A stretch of DNA of 64,000 nt from Typha latifolia. Lineage: Eukaryota > Streptophyta > Magnoliopsida > Poales > Typhaceae. The notes beneath the pieces were generated by a model. It was not told the DNA's origin. It saw nothing but the letters and a program-made list of their open reading frames with translations, and searched no databases. Positions 12,151-25,714 of the stretch are shown here, piece after piece; position 1 is the stretch's first letter, and each line of letters begins with the position of its first letter. The stretch lies in the NCBI GenBank assembly GCA_019914945.1, contig CM034112.1, positions 9,082,501-9,146,500 of the forward strand. The letters run 5' to 3'. A program made the translations under genes and the position numbers.

Positions 12151-12345
12151 CTATAACAACCCAATCCCAAAAAAAAAAAAAAAAATTCATGGGCACGACG
12201 CGACCGACCACACTGTGGCCGGCCTCGTGCCTATGCTCATACAGCTTGGTGGGGCGCCACGCGCCTGCGACCGCTGCCGCAGCCAACCGGCCGGTGCCCT
12301 CCCCACCGGCCCGGGTCCGCAACCTCCTCTCTTTCTTCTCTTCCT

Positions 12346-12388
12346 CTTCTCTTCTTCTTCTTCTTCTTCTTCTTCTTCTTCTTCTTCT

Positions 12389-12436
<48 letters not shown>

Positions 12437-12437
12437 T
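12346..12437. repeat. (TTC)n followed by (TTTC)n microsatellite
   Basis: About 45 bp of TTC repeat runs directly into about 48 bp of TTTC repeat. Low-complexity open frames on both strands derive from it. Confidence 0.95.
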
Positions 12438-13557
12438 TTCTCCTTCTTCCTCAGCTCCTTCTCTGTCCTTCTGCACAGTGTTGGGCTCGGCCCAAAGATC
12501 GATGGCGATGTAATTAATTTATTAATTAATTAGTTTATTTATGTTATTTATTTAGGTATTTTTCTTCTTAATTAATGCAAATAGATTATTTAGACATTAA
12601 CTATTTTAATAATATTATATATCCTTCAATATAATTTTATTAATGATAATTTTTATAATTAATGATTAATTAGGTATAAATATAGGTAATACTTATATTT
12701 ATTTATTTATTTACATATCTATTAGATTAATAGATAGATTTGTAAATTATAATTATTAGATTTATATTCTAATACCCTCATCATATATATTTTAAGTATT
12801 TCTATTAATTTTATGATTATTCTGCAACAAATAAAATACTAAGTTTATTTAGTTATTTATTTATTATTTTATTGAGTAAAGACTGCGTTGTCCCTAATTA
12901 ATCAAGATAGTGTATGAATTATAAAATTAATTAAAATTAGACCACCTCTATACTTATTTAGCCTTTTATTTTATTTTATAATTATATATTTAGAAATACT
13001 CTTATATAAAAAAAACAAGCCTCTTCTCCTTATATTATAATTAACTTTTTATAATAATAAAGAATTATAATATTTGAATCGTATCTATATTATAGACCTA
13101 GTTATGTAATCAAAAATAAAGAAAAGTGATTCTAAATCTAATAAACCTTTATATTTTAACTGAATTAATTCTAATTAGATAAACGGCTAACATCATACTA
13201 CTTAAATATTTCAGATCCCGAACCCCCTTATTTAAGACCCCGTGGACCTTGCTAGCGATGAGTGTCACTTGGTTACCTGACGAACGTGAGAGATGCGTGG
13301 TTTGTAGCTTCTGATCAGACGATGAGTAGTCTTATCCCTTAGACGCCTTTCTCAAATTATGTTATATTATATATTTGTGTATATGCATGTTTTGACCTCC
13401 AGCATGATTATATGATTTTATCTAAAGATGATTATAGTTGAGCATATTTTATCATGCATTCGATTATGCTGATTTGGAATATGAATACATTGGTGATATA
13501 TATAGAGATGATCAAAGATGATTCTACTATTATGATTGTTTACTGAGTTGATCTGTA

Positions 13558-13649
13558 GCATGAGTATGCATGTAATAGATTTGCATGAGTATGCATGTAA
13601 TAGATTTACACGAGTATGCATGTAATAGATTAGCATGAGTATGCATGTG
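13558..13649 (+). repeat. 25-bp tandem repeat, about 3.7 copies
   Basis: Unit GCATGAGTATGCATGTAATA plus GATTT, starting at 13558, 13583, 13608 and 13633 (last copy partial). It lies inside LTR1 and has few substitutions. Confidence 0.9.
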
Positions 13650-15098
13650 TTGACGATACGGTTGGAGACTACATTGCATCATTTTCTCTTGATTCCTATT
13701 CCACCTAAATTCCTGTTATGCATTGACTTGTTATCGTACTGGATATATGCATATGATCTGTCATTTAGAAGGAAAGCGTGAAATGTGATAGATATGATAG
13801 TTGATAGAAAGCGTGAGGATACCCGAGTGGGCGTGAGGGTTAGGGCGTGCATGGAGATGATTGATCGCTCGACATAGTCGCGATCCTGTTGGCCTTACGT
13901 CTGAGGTCGTTAGTCTGTGTGCGCAGCAAACATTCAGCCACATGCCGTTCGCCAAGGCATATGTGGCGAGTTATCCTCACGAGGTTTCTATCAACTATGT
14001 GGGTGCCCGGTCCGGATGGATGTTGATACCCTAGCGGGTGGCGGGGTATGGTTATATTAGAGATACTCTTGCGGGTGGCGGAGTATGCTCTGAGCCTTTG
14101 GACATGATGTTGAGACCGGGTACTGGGTATTGACTGTGCACAGTGGTCTAATATGTCGATATTATACTGAGATGTCGGTAATGATTATGATGTTGAGAAA
14201 TGCATATGATTTCATTATCATTTGATTACTTGATTATCGAGTTGTCAATATTCATCATATATGATTGCATTTGATATCATAACGTGGTCATAGTCGGCAT
14301 GCATCATGTGTCATATTTGAGAAAGAGTTATGATGATAGTATGATACAGAGATTTATTTACTCATGGTCAATGATTATATATACTTTTATCAGTTATAAC
14401 ATGTTATCTACTTTTCATTTATATATTATTGATGATACATTCATATACTCATTCATGGCATGATACTCTTTCTGATTCATATTATCCAGTATATGATTTA
14501 CTCTCTGTTTGGCATCACTGATTCGGGGTAAGGTCTATTCACTAAGCCTTTTGCTCATGACTCTCTTTATTTTTTTTCTAATCCCTCAGATATGTGGTAC
14601 GTGATAATGACTTAAGAAGATATTCTAGAGCAATGATGAGGTAAGCTATAGATGCGAGATGATATAGATGATAGATTATATAGAAATTGAGTTGTACTAG
14701 TATCTGATACTTGTACTCTTTTGTATTAGACGATGATTTGTATAATATAGGTCGAATCATAGTGTACTCTTGTATTAGTTATTTTAGTTATATCTTGATG
14801 GTTTGTTGTGGCCTGTGTGGGTCCTGCCAGATTATGTAGCGGTCTAGTGTATATTATTGTGGACTTTGATATTTATATGTTAACAGGTTTATTTGGTTAA
14901 GAGTATGATTTATTTGGTGATGGATTATGTGATCATGGATAGGTTAGCATGTTTTATTTGATGATGTCATAATTATATGTGCACAGGAGAGTATCTGGGT
15001 GTGACGGGTCCTGCCTGACCTGTCGCGTGCGCCGCGCGTGCCGTGTGGGCGCTTGGGCGTGCACGTGCCCGTGTCGGGCGGGGGCGTTACAGTTCAGG

Positions 15099-15110
15099 TG
15101 GTATCAGAGC
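15099..15110 (+). other. Primer-binding site for initiator tRNA-Met
   Basis: TGGTATCAGAGC is the standard plant LTR-retrotransposon primer-binding site, complementary to the 3' part of initiator tRNA-Met. It lies eight bases after the LTR1 end, which sets the orientation of the element. Confidence 0.85.
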
Positions 15111-16150
15111 TTAGGTTTAAGGATGATCTGGCAAACCATCAAGTATAGTAGTTGTCGGTTTATCTTAGGGCTACCCTAGTAGTCAATCTCGATGAGTTTG
15201 ATATTAATTGGTTGAGATAGGAATCTAGGTTGTGATGTTAAGATTATTAAGTTTTGATACTTGTCGATATTGATAGAAATAATTTGTGATATTGATATAT
15301 GGAGAATTTATCTGAGCGACTAATGAATAGGAAGATGTATTATTAAAATTATGCATTGATATTGATATTGAGGTGTAATAGTCTGTGGAGCATAATATTG
15401 GATATATAGAGTTGTTCATATGTTGTGATAAAGTGTAAAAATTTATAAATATGTGGAGATATGTATTTTATACAGAAGAATTATTATAAGTAGATTTGAA
15501 GTTATTCTGAGCAGATATAGCATATTTTTGGATTTTTGATCTGTTATGGATATATTTGATATTAGGAGATTGATGTAAAGAGATATATGTGCAAAGAGAC
15601 TATTTTGATCTTTATGAGAGTTATAATTATGGATTGTGGATGGATGAGTAAGACATGATGATTTTGTATATTGGAAAAGAAATTATGTGTTGTGATAAAT
15701 GATTGTAGATTGTATATATAAAATAATTTTCGGATGAGTAGTATGATAAATTATGTTTGCAAGATATTTGTGTTACTAGGTATGAAATTTTAATTATATC
15801 GATAAGATGGGTGATTTAGTAGGGATATGTGTAGCTAACAATATTGTTAGAGGGTTAACATCTCGTTTAAACCTTTGAGTTGATTACCAAATAGGGTAAT
15901 AGGTATAAGAAATATGACATGGATACAGTTATTGGTTTGTGAGTAATGTTAGTAATTGAGAAGTAATGTATATCTTTCTGGATGACATGATAATATGTTT
16001 AGTTTAGAAGTTGCTGACTGTGTGAATTTGATTAGATAGAAAGAATAATAATGAAATGAATTATATAGGGTGATGATAGTTGCTAAAGTTGAAATTCTCA
16101 GGATATATCTTGTATGATAGTGAAAATATATTATGGTTATTAGTTTAGTT
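15111..16150 (+). mobile_element. Presumed internal region of the LTR1 element, non-coding remnant
   Basis: AT- and GT-rich sequence after the primer-binding site. No gag or pol frame is present. It may be an untranslated leader or a decayed internal region. Confidence 0.35.
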
Positions 16151-18729
16151 TTGATAGTCTCAGGATAGCCTCATGTGGGCTGGGTGGGTCGCATGAGTAC
16201 GTTTGGTGTGGTCGGTTGGGGGTGTCATTGGCGGGGACCACCAATAACCCCTCTTCTTGTGGAGTCATAGCTTGCTGAGGACTCCTTGCTCGGCCTCCGG
16301 CTGGGTCGCACCTTAGGTGCCGTACCTATCGTGGGTTTCAGCCGGTGCACTAACCTTGACTGCCGATGGTGGTGCACGCTGGCAACCACCTCCTTCTTCT
16401 TTGTTGGTCTTCAATTGGGTAAGAGGAAGAGGTGTGGTGGGGGAAGAAGGGTAATGTTGAGTTGGGCTGCCTAGCCCAACTCAGGCTTGGTTGGGATATG
16501 GCAACCCAAACCATGTGGTGGGTTGGGCCACTAGTAGCCTAAACCAGGTTGTGTTGGGTTTGGGTTACAGGTAGCCTAGCCCAAGTTTGTTGTGGGTTTG
16601 GATTGCTAGTAGCACAGCCCAAGTTTGTTGGTGAGTGGGCTGCGGCATGAGGCCTTTAGGCCTAGTTCCCTTAGGGCTTTGGGCCCATTTTCATAGGTTT
16701 GTGCTTAGCCTTGAGCTAGCCAAGCCGATTAGTTCATAATAATCTTTTTTTAATTTATGCTAGTCATCTTATTCTTTTATTTTTTGTCAACCTAAGCCCT
16801 AATCATTAATCAGTTTTAGCGGGTAGTAGTGTTCACTTTATTAATTATTTTATAAATTAATTTTTAATGAATTAGACTGTGGCCTGAGAGTGCCGTTATA
16901 AATAACACATAGCAGAAGCCAACTCTAATTGGGACTTAGTGTGGTCATGTATACTTGGTTAAATTAATTTTAACAATTTGAGTCAGTGATCCGGCTATAT
17001 CTATATTAATTTCTCCTGCTGGAGAATTAATACAAATTAATATAGAAAAAGTATAGTAAGCAGATTATTTTAATTAGCAAAATGGATTAGTTCAGTGTCG
17101 CCTATGTGATTTACCTAAGTAATAATAATTAGTGGAACGAGAATTTGAGGTAAATTATTTTAAATTACTTTTAATAATGTGCTAGGCGCTAGTACAACTA
17201 TGCTAGCTCAGCCTAATTAATAAATATAGGAATCTATAGATTGACCTACCCAAGCCTATAGTGAATGTCAGTAGAGTTATTTAATTAATCAGTGAGAAGT
17301 ATTTGTGTTTATGCTTTTTATTCCTCTCCTTATCGAGGTGGATTCCATACCTTATGAGGATGATCTTGTGGCGACTATTATTAGGAAAGCAGTTCAGGCA
17401 AGTGAAACAACTACAATATAATAGTAGTTTTAGAGAATGAAATAATTTATCTTATGATATCATTACATTCATAGCATGCATGTGCATACATTTTTCTTAT
17501 TGTTATTATTGCACGTCATGCATAGTAATTTATTTTCCTGTTCGGTAAGATATTACATATCATAATTTCTGCGCATATTTATTGGGCATGAACGTGTATG
17601 TTCGCACGTAAATCATGATAATGATGCGTTTCATTATGTTTGTTGTGATGTGTAATATTATGCCACCTGCACACGTATATGACCATAAAGGGGATGACTG
17701 TTGGGTCTCGATAGCACCCTACATTTTTCTAACCAGGGTTAGGGGCAGGGGATATTCTTATACTTATATATATTAGGGCCCACACCTGAGGTTTTAGTCT
17801 GTTAATCATAGACAATCAAGCAACTGTTTCACCGGATGATAGGCAATTTACTGTCAATCGACGAGAGTATACCCTTTAGAGTATTTAAGATAAAGGGCAA
17901 AAATGGTCGGGTGACGTAGACCTAACAGTACCCGATGACGTAGGGTGAGGGCGTGAGCGACGGCTCATGATTTTTGCACGGTGGTGCAATGAACTAGAGC
18001 TGAGGGCTCGAATGGTAGTATCGTTGTGCATACTGACCCTTATGATAAGCTTACAACTGAGGTTCTTAGTTTGCGGTGGCAGATAATTGGTCATGCTGTT
18101 CGTCGGGTAATGGGTTGATGATTCTACCGCTAGGGTTTACCCTCTTTTGGGGTATGTGTGTGGCCAGACATGAGTATTGATGTGGTCTACGAGTGTAGCT
18201 CTACATGAGCCTATGTTACAAACTTGGTAGTATAAGATGATGCATATTATGTGGTATAGTGTTAACATGGCCTATGAGCGAAGCTTAGTATGAGCTCTAA
18301 GTTTAAGGATTTGATAGTTTGGAGCTGATTATGATGCGCATATTCATATTTACTTATTGTTGCATTATTCATTACACTACTTTTAGACTGTAGATATAGA
18401 AACTTGCTGAGTTTTATACTCATCATCTTTTCGTAGAAATATTTTCAAATTAGTAGATGAGCTAGTGAAGAATTATTTTTAATTTCTCTTATTTATTTAT
18501 TCTTGTAAATTAAGCTAGATGGCTTGTAGATCCTGCATGTGTAATTTTTATTTGTCTATAAATATGTATTTTGGGGCTTATTACAATGAGCTTCTTCTTG
18601 TCTATTTTATTTGTGGAAATATGAGCTTTTTCGTTTGTATGTTGTGTTAAAATATTAACCTGCAAGTCACGTAGTAATCACGTTGGTTCTACCCACGTGA
18701 GGGGCACGTGTTTGGTAGCGAGTGTTACA
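16150..18729 (+). mobile_element. Second long LTR remnant (LTR2), different family
   Basis: The right end is GCGAGTGTTACA at 18729, the same type of terminus as LTR1 but with a different sequence. The body has a GGGTTGGGCT-rich stretch (16460-16660) like one in the LTR at 61.5-63.6 kb, and further LTR-like blocks. No primer-binding site follows. The left border cannot be fixed. Solo or truncated LTR. Confidence 0.45.
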
Positions 18730-18879
18730 ACTTTCCTTGGACAAAGAAATCTATTTTTTCCCTACCTAACTTTTGTTTTTCTACGTTGCATGCCTTGGAG
18801 TTTGTGTTGCCACCTATCACCTCTATAATCTCTCTTCTTTGAGTGTTTCCTGTACTCTATTCTACGGAAAACGCAAAAG

Positions 18880-21790
18880 AGATAATTGATAAATTTATTG
18901 CACTTTTTCCTTCTAAGGAGCCATTGTAGGTGAACTTCCAGAATGATTGCATCCTTCCTGATCGTCGACCAGAAAATTGCTTAGTAGGAAAACTCATCAC
19001 GTCCATATCAGTCAACTCCTATGGGCTGCGGTCCGCCTTGTCCAAGGCATGGTCCTTAGAATGGTGGATAAAATTTGAAGAGATGGAAAAGAATACTTAC
19101 TTGATTATCTTTCCCTCCGAGGACGATAAATGGAGGATTTTGATCAGTGGACCATGGTGTTATTCTAGAGACTTGTTCGTTCTTGCGCCGTTCACGCCAG
19201 GTACCTCAGTGGATTCTTGGGATTTCTCATCTAATAAAATTTGGGTACAATTTTATGGATTACCTCTAGATTATATGACTGTTGCATTGGCCAAGATTTT
19301 TACTAATTTGATAGGCTCATGGAACTTAGATAATTCTGACGATATTTCTACATAGTCCAAATTTATTCGTATCTATGTTGCGGTTGATATCACAAAGCTG
19401 CTTGTTAGCTCTATTCATACTACCCTCTCAAATGGTGATGCTATAACTATCTAATTGAAATACGAGCATTTACCTCGTATGTGCACATTTTGTGGTCATA
19501 TTGGACATGAGTATGCAGATTGTGGATATCGTCTGTCTCTAACAACCAAAATCAAATTGGATTATCCTTCACCCCTACATGACATGCTTTTATCTCTTTT
19601 GCAACCAAGATTTAAAGATTTGTCAGCTACTACATCACATCTACCTTCTAGAATCTCAGGATATGAGAAAGTAGGCTCTCCTTCTTATCGGTCAGAATCT
19701 GCTAGCTCGGCAAGATCACCATCCTCACCAAGCGAGCCTTCCAGACAAAAATCAACATCAGCAAACCCATCCACCACCAACAGGATTCAGCCACTGCTAA
19801 TAATATTCTGGTTTCGGTTCCAGTGGATTTTTCTGCCCACCTACACCGGACGAGTTCATTCATCTAATCTTTTAATGTATTTCTACTACCTTGCTTTCTC
19901 GGTGGATGTTAATGGTAGTAGCGGTGGTTTTTTCTATCCATCATGCCTTCTATCGCCTTATCTCTTTATCTTATGGGCTAATTTCCTTTCTATCTTGCTC
20001 GAACAAGGATTAGCTTCTAGGGCCATTTCAGGGTTGAGGATTGCCCGGTTTGCTCCAGTCCTTACACATATGCTATTCACTGATGATCTCCTTCTTGTTG
20101 GGAAAGTGACATCTCAGGAAGCTTTGTATTTAAAGGATATTCTAGATTCATATTGTCTTTAATCAGGTCAAGCCTTAAATTTTGAAAAATCCAAAATTTA
20201 TTTCAGTAACACACTCTACCTCAATCACATTTAGTTGTGATGGACATCCTTCAGATTCAGCAGTTGGAGAACTTTGAACGATACCTAGGCTCTCCTTTGC
20301 TTTGCCCTCGCTCCAAATATCAAGCATTTAATTTCCTTGCTAAAAAACTAAAGAGTCGATTAACAATGTGGAAGGCAAAATTGCTTAGTCAAGCAGGCAG
20401 GTTGGTGATGATCAAGTCGGTTCTTTCTCTTTGCCATTGTTCCACATATCAATGGTTCTCTTGCCAAAGGAGCTACTCCATAAGCTTGATGGAATACTAC
20501 GAAACTTTTGGTGGAATCTAACAAAGGACCGGCCTCTTTGTCTTTGCAGTTGGAATGTTATATGTCGCCCAAAGGAAAATGGAGGGCTTGGTGTTCGATC
20601 CTTCGCTGTTATAAACCAAGCTCTTATTATCAAGTTGGCATGGCATCTTCTCACCCAATGAGGTCTTTGGACTGATAATCTAAAGGCAAAATATTTTTGG
20701 GACTGCTCCTTATGGTTTGCTGGGCCTCGTCAAATAGCTTCCTGGCGTTGGCAATCCATTCTCAGATATTATAAAGGCTAATTTCTTTTGGGAGCTTGGT
20801 AGTGGAGAACATATTTCTATTCTTTAGGACAACTGGATTTAGGGGCACAGATTGGATGTTCCTCGCTACCATTCACTATTCGGTGGGTTACTGATTTAGC
20901 CTTTCCTATTGGTGGGTGGAATAGGGAGTTGATATCTTCTCTATTTTCTAAGCCTGATGCTGCTACCATATTACGTTTACCTCCACCCTGCTCATTGGCG
21001 GCAAACAAATTTATCGAGAAGCCTACTACTTCAAGCTTATTCTCTGTTCGGTCGGCCTATCGACTAGCTTCTGCTGATTTATGTTTTGCGAGTACTTTCT
21101 TTGTGGCATTGATGACAATGTGGAAGACATTCTACAAGACCAAGCACACTTTTCCACGCATTATTCTATTTATTTGGCATTGCCTCTCTCATGCTATTCC
21201 CACAAATGAGATTCTTCATAGAAGGTGGCCGGATATAGAGCCTTCTTGTTGCCAATGTCCAGGAACTTGAGAGACTATCACTCACTTGTTCTTTAATTGC
21301 CCCTTGGCTCAAGTTATTTGGTTTGGAATTGGATTTCGATGGCCTTATATCTATTCCCTTCAGGCTTGGATGATTGAGATTATTTCATCAAGGACCAAAG
21401 ACTTATTCCCAATGTACTTTTCTGTTATGCGGTTCTTGTGGAAAGCTAGGAATGAGGTAAACTTTGGCAACACTCCTACATCGCATGAGATACTCATTAA
21501 AGACATCAAGAGGTTCCTTGCTACCATACCTCCTTCAACTTCACTCCCTACACAGCATATCACTAGCAACGTTGCATCCTTTCCTCTGGATACACATTAT
21601 ACATGTTGGGTTGATGCGAGTTGGCGTCAGGGTTCCAATGCTAGACTAAGCATTTATCTTACTCTTCCGAATAAATGTATTCCTTATATCCAATCATGTT
21701 CTTCAACTTTAGAGGGTGAGGCTCAAGCTCTTTTGGAAGGATTGTGCCACGAACTAAGATGTTGATGGTTTAAGTCATTACAAGAAAATA
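18880..21790 (+). mobile_element. Decayed non-LTR retrotransposon (LINE), internally deleted
   Basis: Pieces in LINE order on the plus strand. A DUF4283-type ORF1 domain lies at 18930-19352 (CLVGKLI, GPWCYSRDLFVL, VQFYGLPLDYM). A CCHC knuckle follows at 19455-19520 (CTFCGHIGHEYADC). The C-terminal part of reverse transcriptase is at 19950-20162 (the catalytic motif region has become FTDDLL) and continues at 20237-20661. The zinc-binding RT-associated domain is at 21019-21270 (FIWHCLSHAIPTNEIL, CCQC). An RNase H-like fragment lies at 21590-21765 (CWVDAS). Stops and frameshifts separate the pieces. The endonuclease and the first half of the reverse transcriptase are missing, so the copy is dead. 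No poly(A) tail is evident. Confidence 0.85.
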
Positions 21791-23880
21791 ACGCTATGAA
21801 CTATTGTAATAAGTTTTTATATGAGGGTTGGTCTAGTTATCTAACGTGGTTATCGAATAGAGTTGACCTAATTATATATAGGCCTTTTAAATTATAAAAA
21901 ATATTATACATATACACACATTTTCACATATTTCATTGATAGAAATATTAAGCTATAAAATAAAGTAATATGACCCAAAATATTATCAATTATAGATAAT
22001 ATTATTATTTTACACGATGAAATATTAAAAATAAAATTATGAGTAACACTTCAAAAAATTAATCATATAATACTTTGTTGGTTGCTTCATTAAAACATAA
22101 TTTAAATTTATACTTACTCACTTGAATTGTAATATAATTTTTATGACTAATATAATTTAAAATATAGAAGAAAGATTTATAAATTTTATGTTAAGTATGA
22201 GTATAAATATAACGTCAATTTTGTAAGTATTATTACAAGAGAAAAAAGGGGTATTGTGCCGAATGGTCGCTTATATCCAACTTATATATTGGAGAGTATT
22301 CGAGCAATAATAGACATTTGTGTACAATTGTATAGAAAACTAATTGTGTATTATCTCTTACGACCTATTAATAAATTATTAATTTACTCAAGTCTAAAGT
22401 TCTTATCATTTTCTAGGTTATAAGCAGGTTATGAGCACTCTATCTTTTAACTTAAAACTATTGCCTTGATACTCACTTTGTTCTCCTAAATGATACTTAA
22501 GTATTTTGCTCAAGGGATCTACTAACACACATGACTATTTTGATTACTGCTCACTGCTGGATAAGAATAAACTATGCAACCTTTGTTAGACTTGGGAGAA
22601 ACCTTCAATCAGCTAACAATCTATGTGGATGGTGATGATAATAGGAGCCAATGGGAGCTCACCCTTAGCCATTTGCTACCAGTCTCCTTACTAGTGTATA
22701 CAAGAAGATCAAGGTGATGCTTGCTGAATTCTAATAGCCTTGTCACATTATATATATTTTGTGTTCATTTATTATTGTTATATAAGGGCAAACTATATAT
22801 ATATATAAACTTATCATATCCTTCTCATGAGTTCGAGTTAGGGCAAGAAAAACGTTAAGTTAGTGCCATCTCGCTCTATTATAACTTTTTATATATTTTT
22901 TTCATAACCACATATAAATTTAAATAAAAGTTGAAAAAAATAACAATTCAAACAATAAATTGTCGACAAATCTACTAATGCCCCTTACTTGACACCTCAA
23001 ATATTTATCCAGGGTGCTATGAAATCTAGTAGAGGATTTGCAATATGATGCAACCGATTTTCTTAGTCAACTTATCTTTGTCATCGTCGTCTGCATCATC
23101 ATTATCATATTCATTTGTAGTGTTTATTTCTTTCTCATCATCATCGTCTTCATTGCTTCTGCTTCTTTGCAACGGGGTTAATGATATTATGATCATGTTT
23201 TGAAACTAGCTTCGCGATGCATCATATGTAAATGAGACTAATTTTTCAATAGACGAGAACAAAGGGTTGGTATTAAGTTCAAGTAATCTATGCCATCCTT
23301 AAAGATATTGAATATATCATCAATCAACACGAGTGCAAATTGCACTTCATCTTGTATACTATTAGCCATGATAACTCTTTGTAAAGATTGAATAAGAAAT
23401 CATTATGATAAATTTGAGAGATCTATTTTAGGACAATATTTATATCTAATTTTAGTGCAATTCAACTCTTAATAAATGAGAGAGTTATAATTATTCTTGA
23501 ACTTGTTAATTTTTTTATATAAATATGTTTTGAAATAGAAGAGTTTATTGAGTGACCCAATGTTAATTATTCAAATATAAGAATAAACTTTCTTTCACTT
23601 TAAAGCACACAAAATAAAATATGAAATATCTATTTCCTTGTTGAGCGATCATTTAATATAACATAAGTATTTATTAAACTTTTTTTATCTACTAATAAAT
23701 CAAGAGTATAATAAATAGTTTATCATTAATAAGAATGTTAGTTTTTAATTTCTCCAAATCAAGCTCGCTTTTCCAACGAATAAAATTGAAAATTGAAAAT
23801 TTAAAGGTAACAAATATTACGTAATGAGTAAAAAAAAATGATGAAAAGATAATTTATTTTTGTAAAATTAAAAAGGTGAT
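21790..23880. other. AT-rich intergenic region
   Basis: No gene supported. A patch rich in TCATC triplets near 23080-23150 would encode an Asp-rich run on the minus strand, without an open frame around it. Confidence 0.5.
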
Positions 23881-23883
23881 TGA

Positions 23884-24571
23884 TCGGTGTAAACAAGCCA
23901 AGCCTGAGCGAGCTGGCTCCGACTCAAGCTTGACTCGAAATTAATTTCAAGTCTTAGAATTGGGCTCAGGCTCGGCTCAACTCAACTCGAGCCGAGCCCG
24001 AGTCGGGCCAAACCGAACTCAAGCCTAAAATGAGCCTATCATCAAGTCTCATTCAAGCCGAGCCACATTGAGCCGGGCCAAGCCAGATCGAGCCCAAGCC
24101 GAGCCAAATATGAAGAAGAAGAAGAAGGAGGAGGAGGAGGAGGAGGAGACGGGGCACCACAGATATTTGCCACTGATGGAGAAGGCGGCATCGTGGCTTA
24201 AAAAAAAGAATAATAAAAAGAAGAAGAAGAAGATAAAGTGGGAGGATCGAATTGCATGGTTATTGACGAGGATGAGGAGGCAACGATTGATAGGGTTCCT
24301 AGCAAAGGAGTGGGAGAGCAGAGGCATGACAGAGATCACGACAAAGAGGAGTAGGGAGGCGACCCTCACCATTGTTGATGGATCATCTTTTAGGGTTTTG
24401 GAGCTCGAGGGTTTCTCGATCGAAGACTTCCAAACTCAAGTAACTAGAAGGAGAAGAAGATCCAAAATGGAGAGGACAATGCACGTGGGAAGTGGAGGCA
24501 TGTCGCTGCCGAAGGAGGACGAGGCGGCACAACGGCGGCGGCTTGGCGAAGGAGGACAAGGTAGCACCGGC

Positions 24572-24617
<46 letters not shown>

Positions 24618-24976
24618 ATTACTTGGTGCATGGTCAAGTAGTGGATCTCTTTCCCATTTGTTGCTGAAGTTGAAGCTATTGCATCTAATCCTCAACGTTG
24701 GCCAGCTATTGCATTTAATCCTCAGCGTTGTTGAAGCTGGGCCAATTTAAAAGCTAATACAAGCTCCTGTTATATATATATAAAAAAATCTCACCCCTTT
24801 TAACCGAGCCTATCGAGCCGAGCCTGAGCGAGCCAGCTCCAGCTCAAGCTCGACTTAATATTAATTTTGAGCCGTTTTTAGCGGCTCGGTCAGAGCCGAG
24901 CCGATACTCGAGCTCAGCTGAGCCAAGCTCGAGCCGAGCTTGAGCCGCTCGTCAAAGCTTGACAGCCCTAGGTCAA
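23884..24976. mobile_element. GAGCC-rich non-autonomous DNA element, hAT-like ends
   Basis: The left end (GGTGTAAACAAGCCAAGCC) and the complement of the right end (TAGGGCTGTCAAGC) resemble the starts of many plant hAT elements. A subterminal GAGCC-rich block at 23890-24112 recurs in direct orientation at 24800-24970; both contain GCCTGAGCGAGC. Between them is unrelated low-complexity sequence with a (GA)n run. No transposase is present. An 8-bp target duplication is not clear (both flanks begin GGT), so the family is a tentative assignment. Confidence 0.5.
24573..24614 (+). repeat. (GA)n microsatellite
   Basis: An uninterrupted 42-bp GA run inside the GAGCC-rich element. Confidence 0.95.
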
Positions 24977-25296
24977 ACTAGCTGTTACTTCTAATTTATT
25001 TTATAAAATATTATATAATTTCAGTAGTTGAATTGAGACAAAAATTAGATATTAGTATCGAATTATTTATTTTATAAAGTATAATATGACTTCCATAGTT
25101 ACAATTTAGTAGTAGACATATTAACTCACGATAGAAAGTCATGTATTTATATTTCTAATTTATGTATTGTGCCGTTTGTTTTGTGTACAAGGGATGCTTA
25201 TTTATGAATTATGACTCTCTTAAATACATCTACAACCAAATGCTCACTTATATATTTTGGTTAAACATTATATATGTAAGTGACGTGACAAGTTAT

Positions 25297-25714
25297 CTAA
25301 TAAATCTTAGGACATTTTATAAATTATACCTATATTTTACCTATTTTGTGATTCACACTTGTCTTTAACAATTTTGTAACCCGTCCCATCATTTTTCTAT
25401 ATAATTCTCGTTTAACACCCTAACGTTATTTTGACTAACTGATATTGACTAAATTACTAAACTACCCTCACCGTTTTTTTCCTCCTCTCTGCCACTCCTC
25501 TAAAGAAGGCATAGATAATTTATATATTTATAACTTATTTTATATATTATAACGGAATATTTTTTGCCAGTATCGTTTAAATTAGCAAAAGGTGTTAAAT
25601 AAGAATTATAAGAAAATTGTAAGAGTCGAGTTATAAAAATCTTAAAACGATATGTGAATTACAGAATAGATAAAATATGGAGTGTGACTAGTAAAATTCC
25701 TAAAATCTTATTAG
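25297..25714. mobile_element. Fold-back (MITE-like) inverted repeat
   Basis: The arm at about 25297-25425 is the inverted counterpart of about 25583-25714. Matching pieces include CTAATAA-AT-TTAGGA, TATTTTAYCTATTYTGTRATTC and ATTCTYRTTTAACACC. The arms are roughly 130 bp and about 75-80% alike by eye, with a loop of about 160 bp. There is no coding sequence, which fits an old fold-back MITE near the stomatin-like gene promoter. Confidence 0.65.

Larger units (their letters stand above)
12153..15091 (+). mobile_element. Long terminal repeat (LTR1) of a retrotransposon, 5' LTR position
   Basis: The right end reads GCGTTACA, closing with the canonical CA at 15090-15091. Eight bases on is a primer-binding site (15099-15110). 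The probable left end TATAACAACCCAATCCC at 12153 looks like the common LTR start TGTAACA with one change. That gives an LTR of about 2.9 kb, in the size range of Tekay/Del-type Ty3/gypsy elements. It contains a (TTC)n/(TTTC)n microsatellite and a 25-bp tandem repeat. No matching 3' LTR or gag-pol is visible, so the element is truncated. The left border is less certain than the right. Confidence 0.6.

Noticed and set aside
12134..12533. Overlapping Ser-rich, Phe/Leu-rich and Lys-rich open frames on both strands
   Set aside because: Direct translation of the TTC/TTTC microsatellite.
24068..24667. 199-codon open frame rich in Lys, Glu and Arg
   Set aside because: Made largely of GAA/GAG and GA repeats inside a transposon-like element; no domain recognised.
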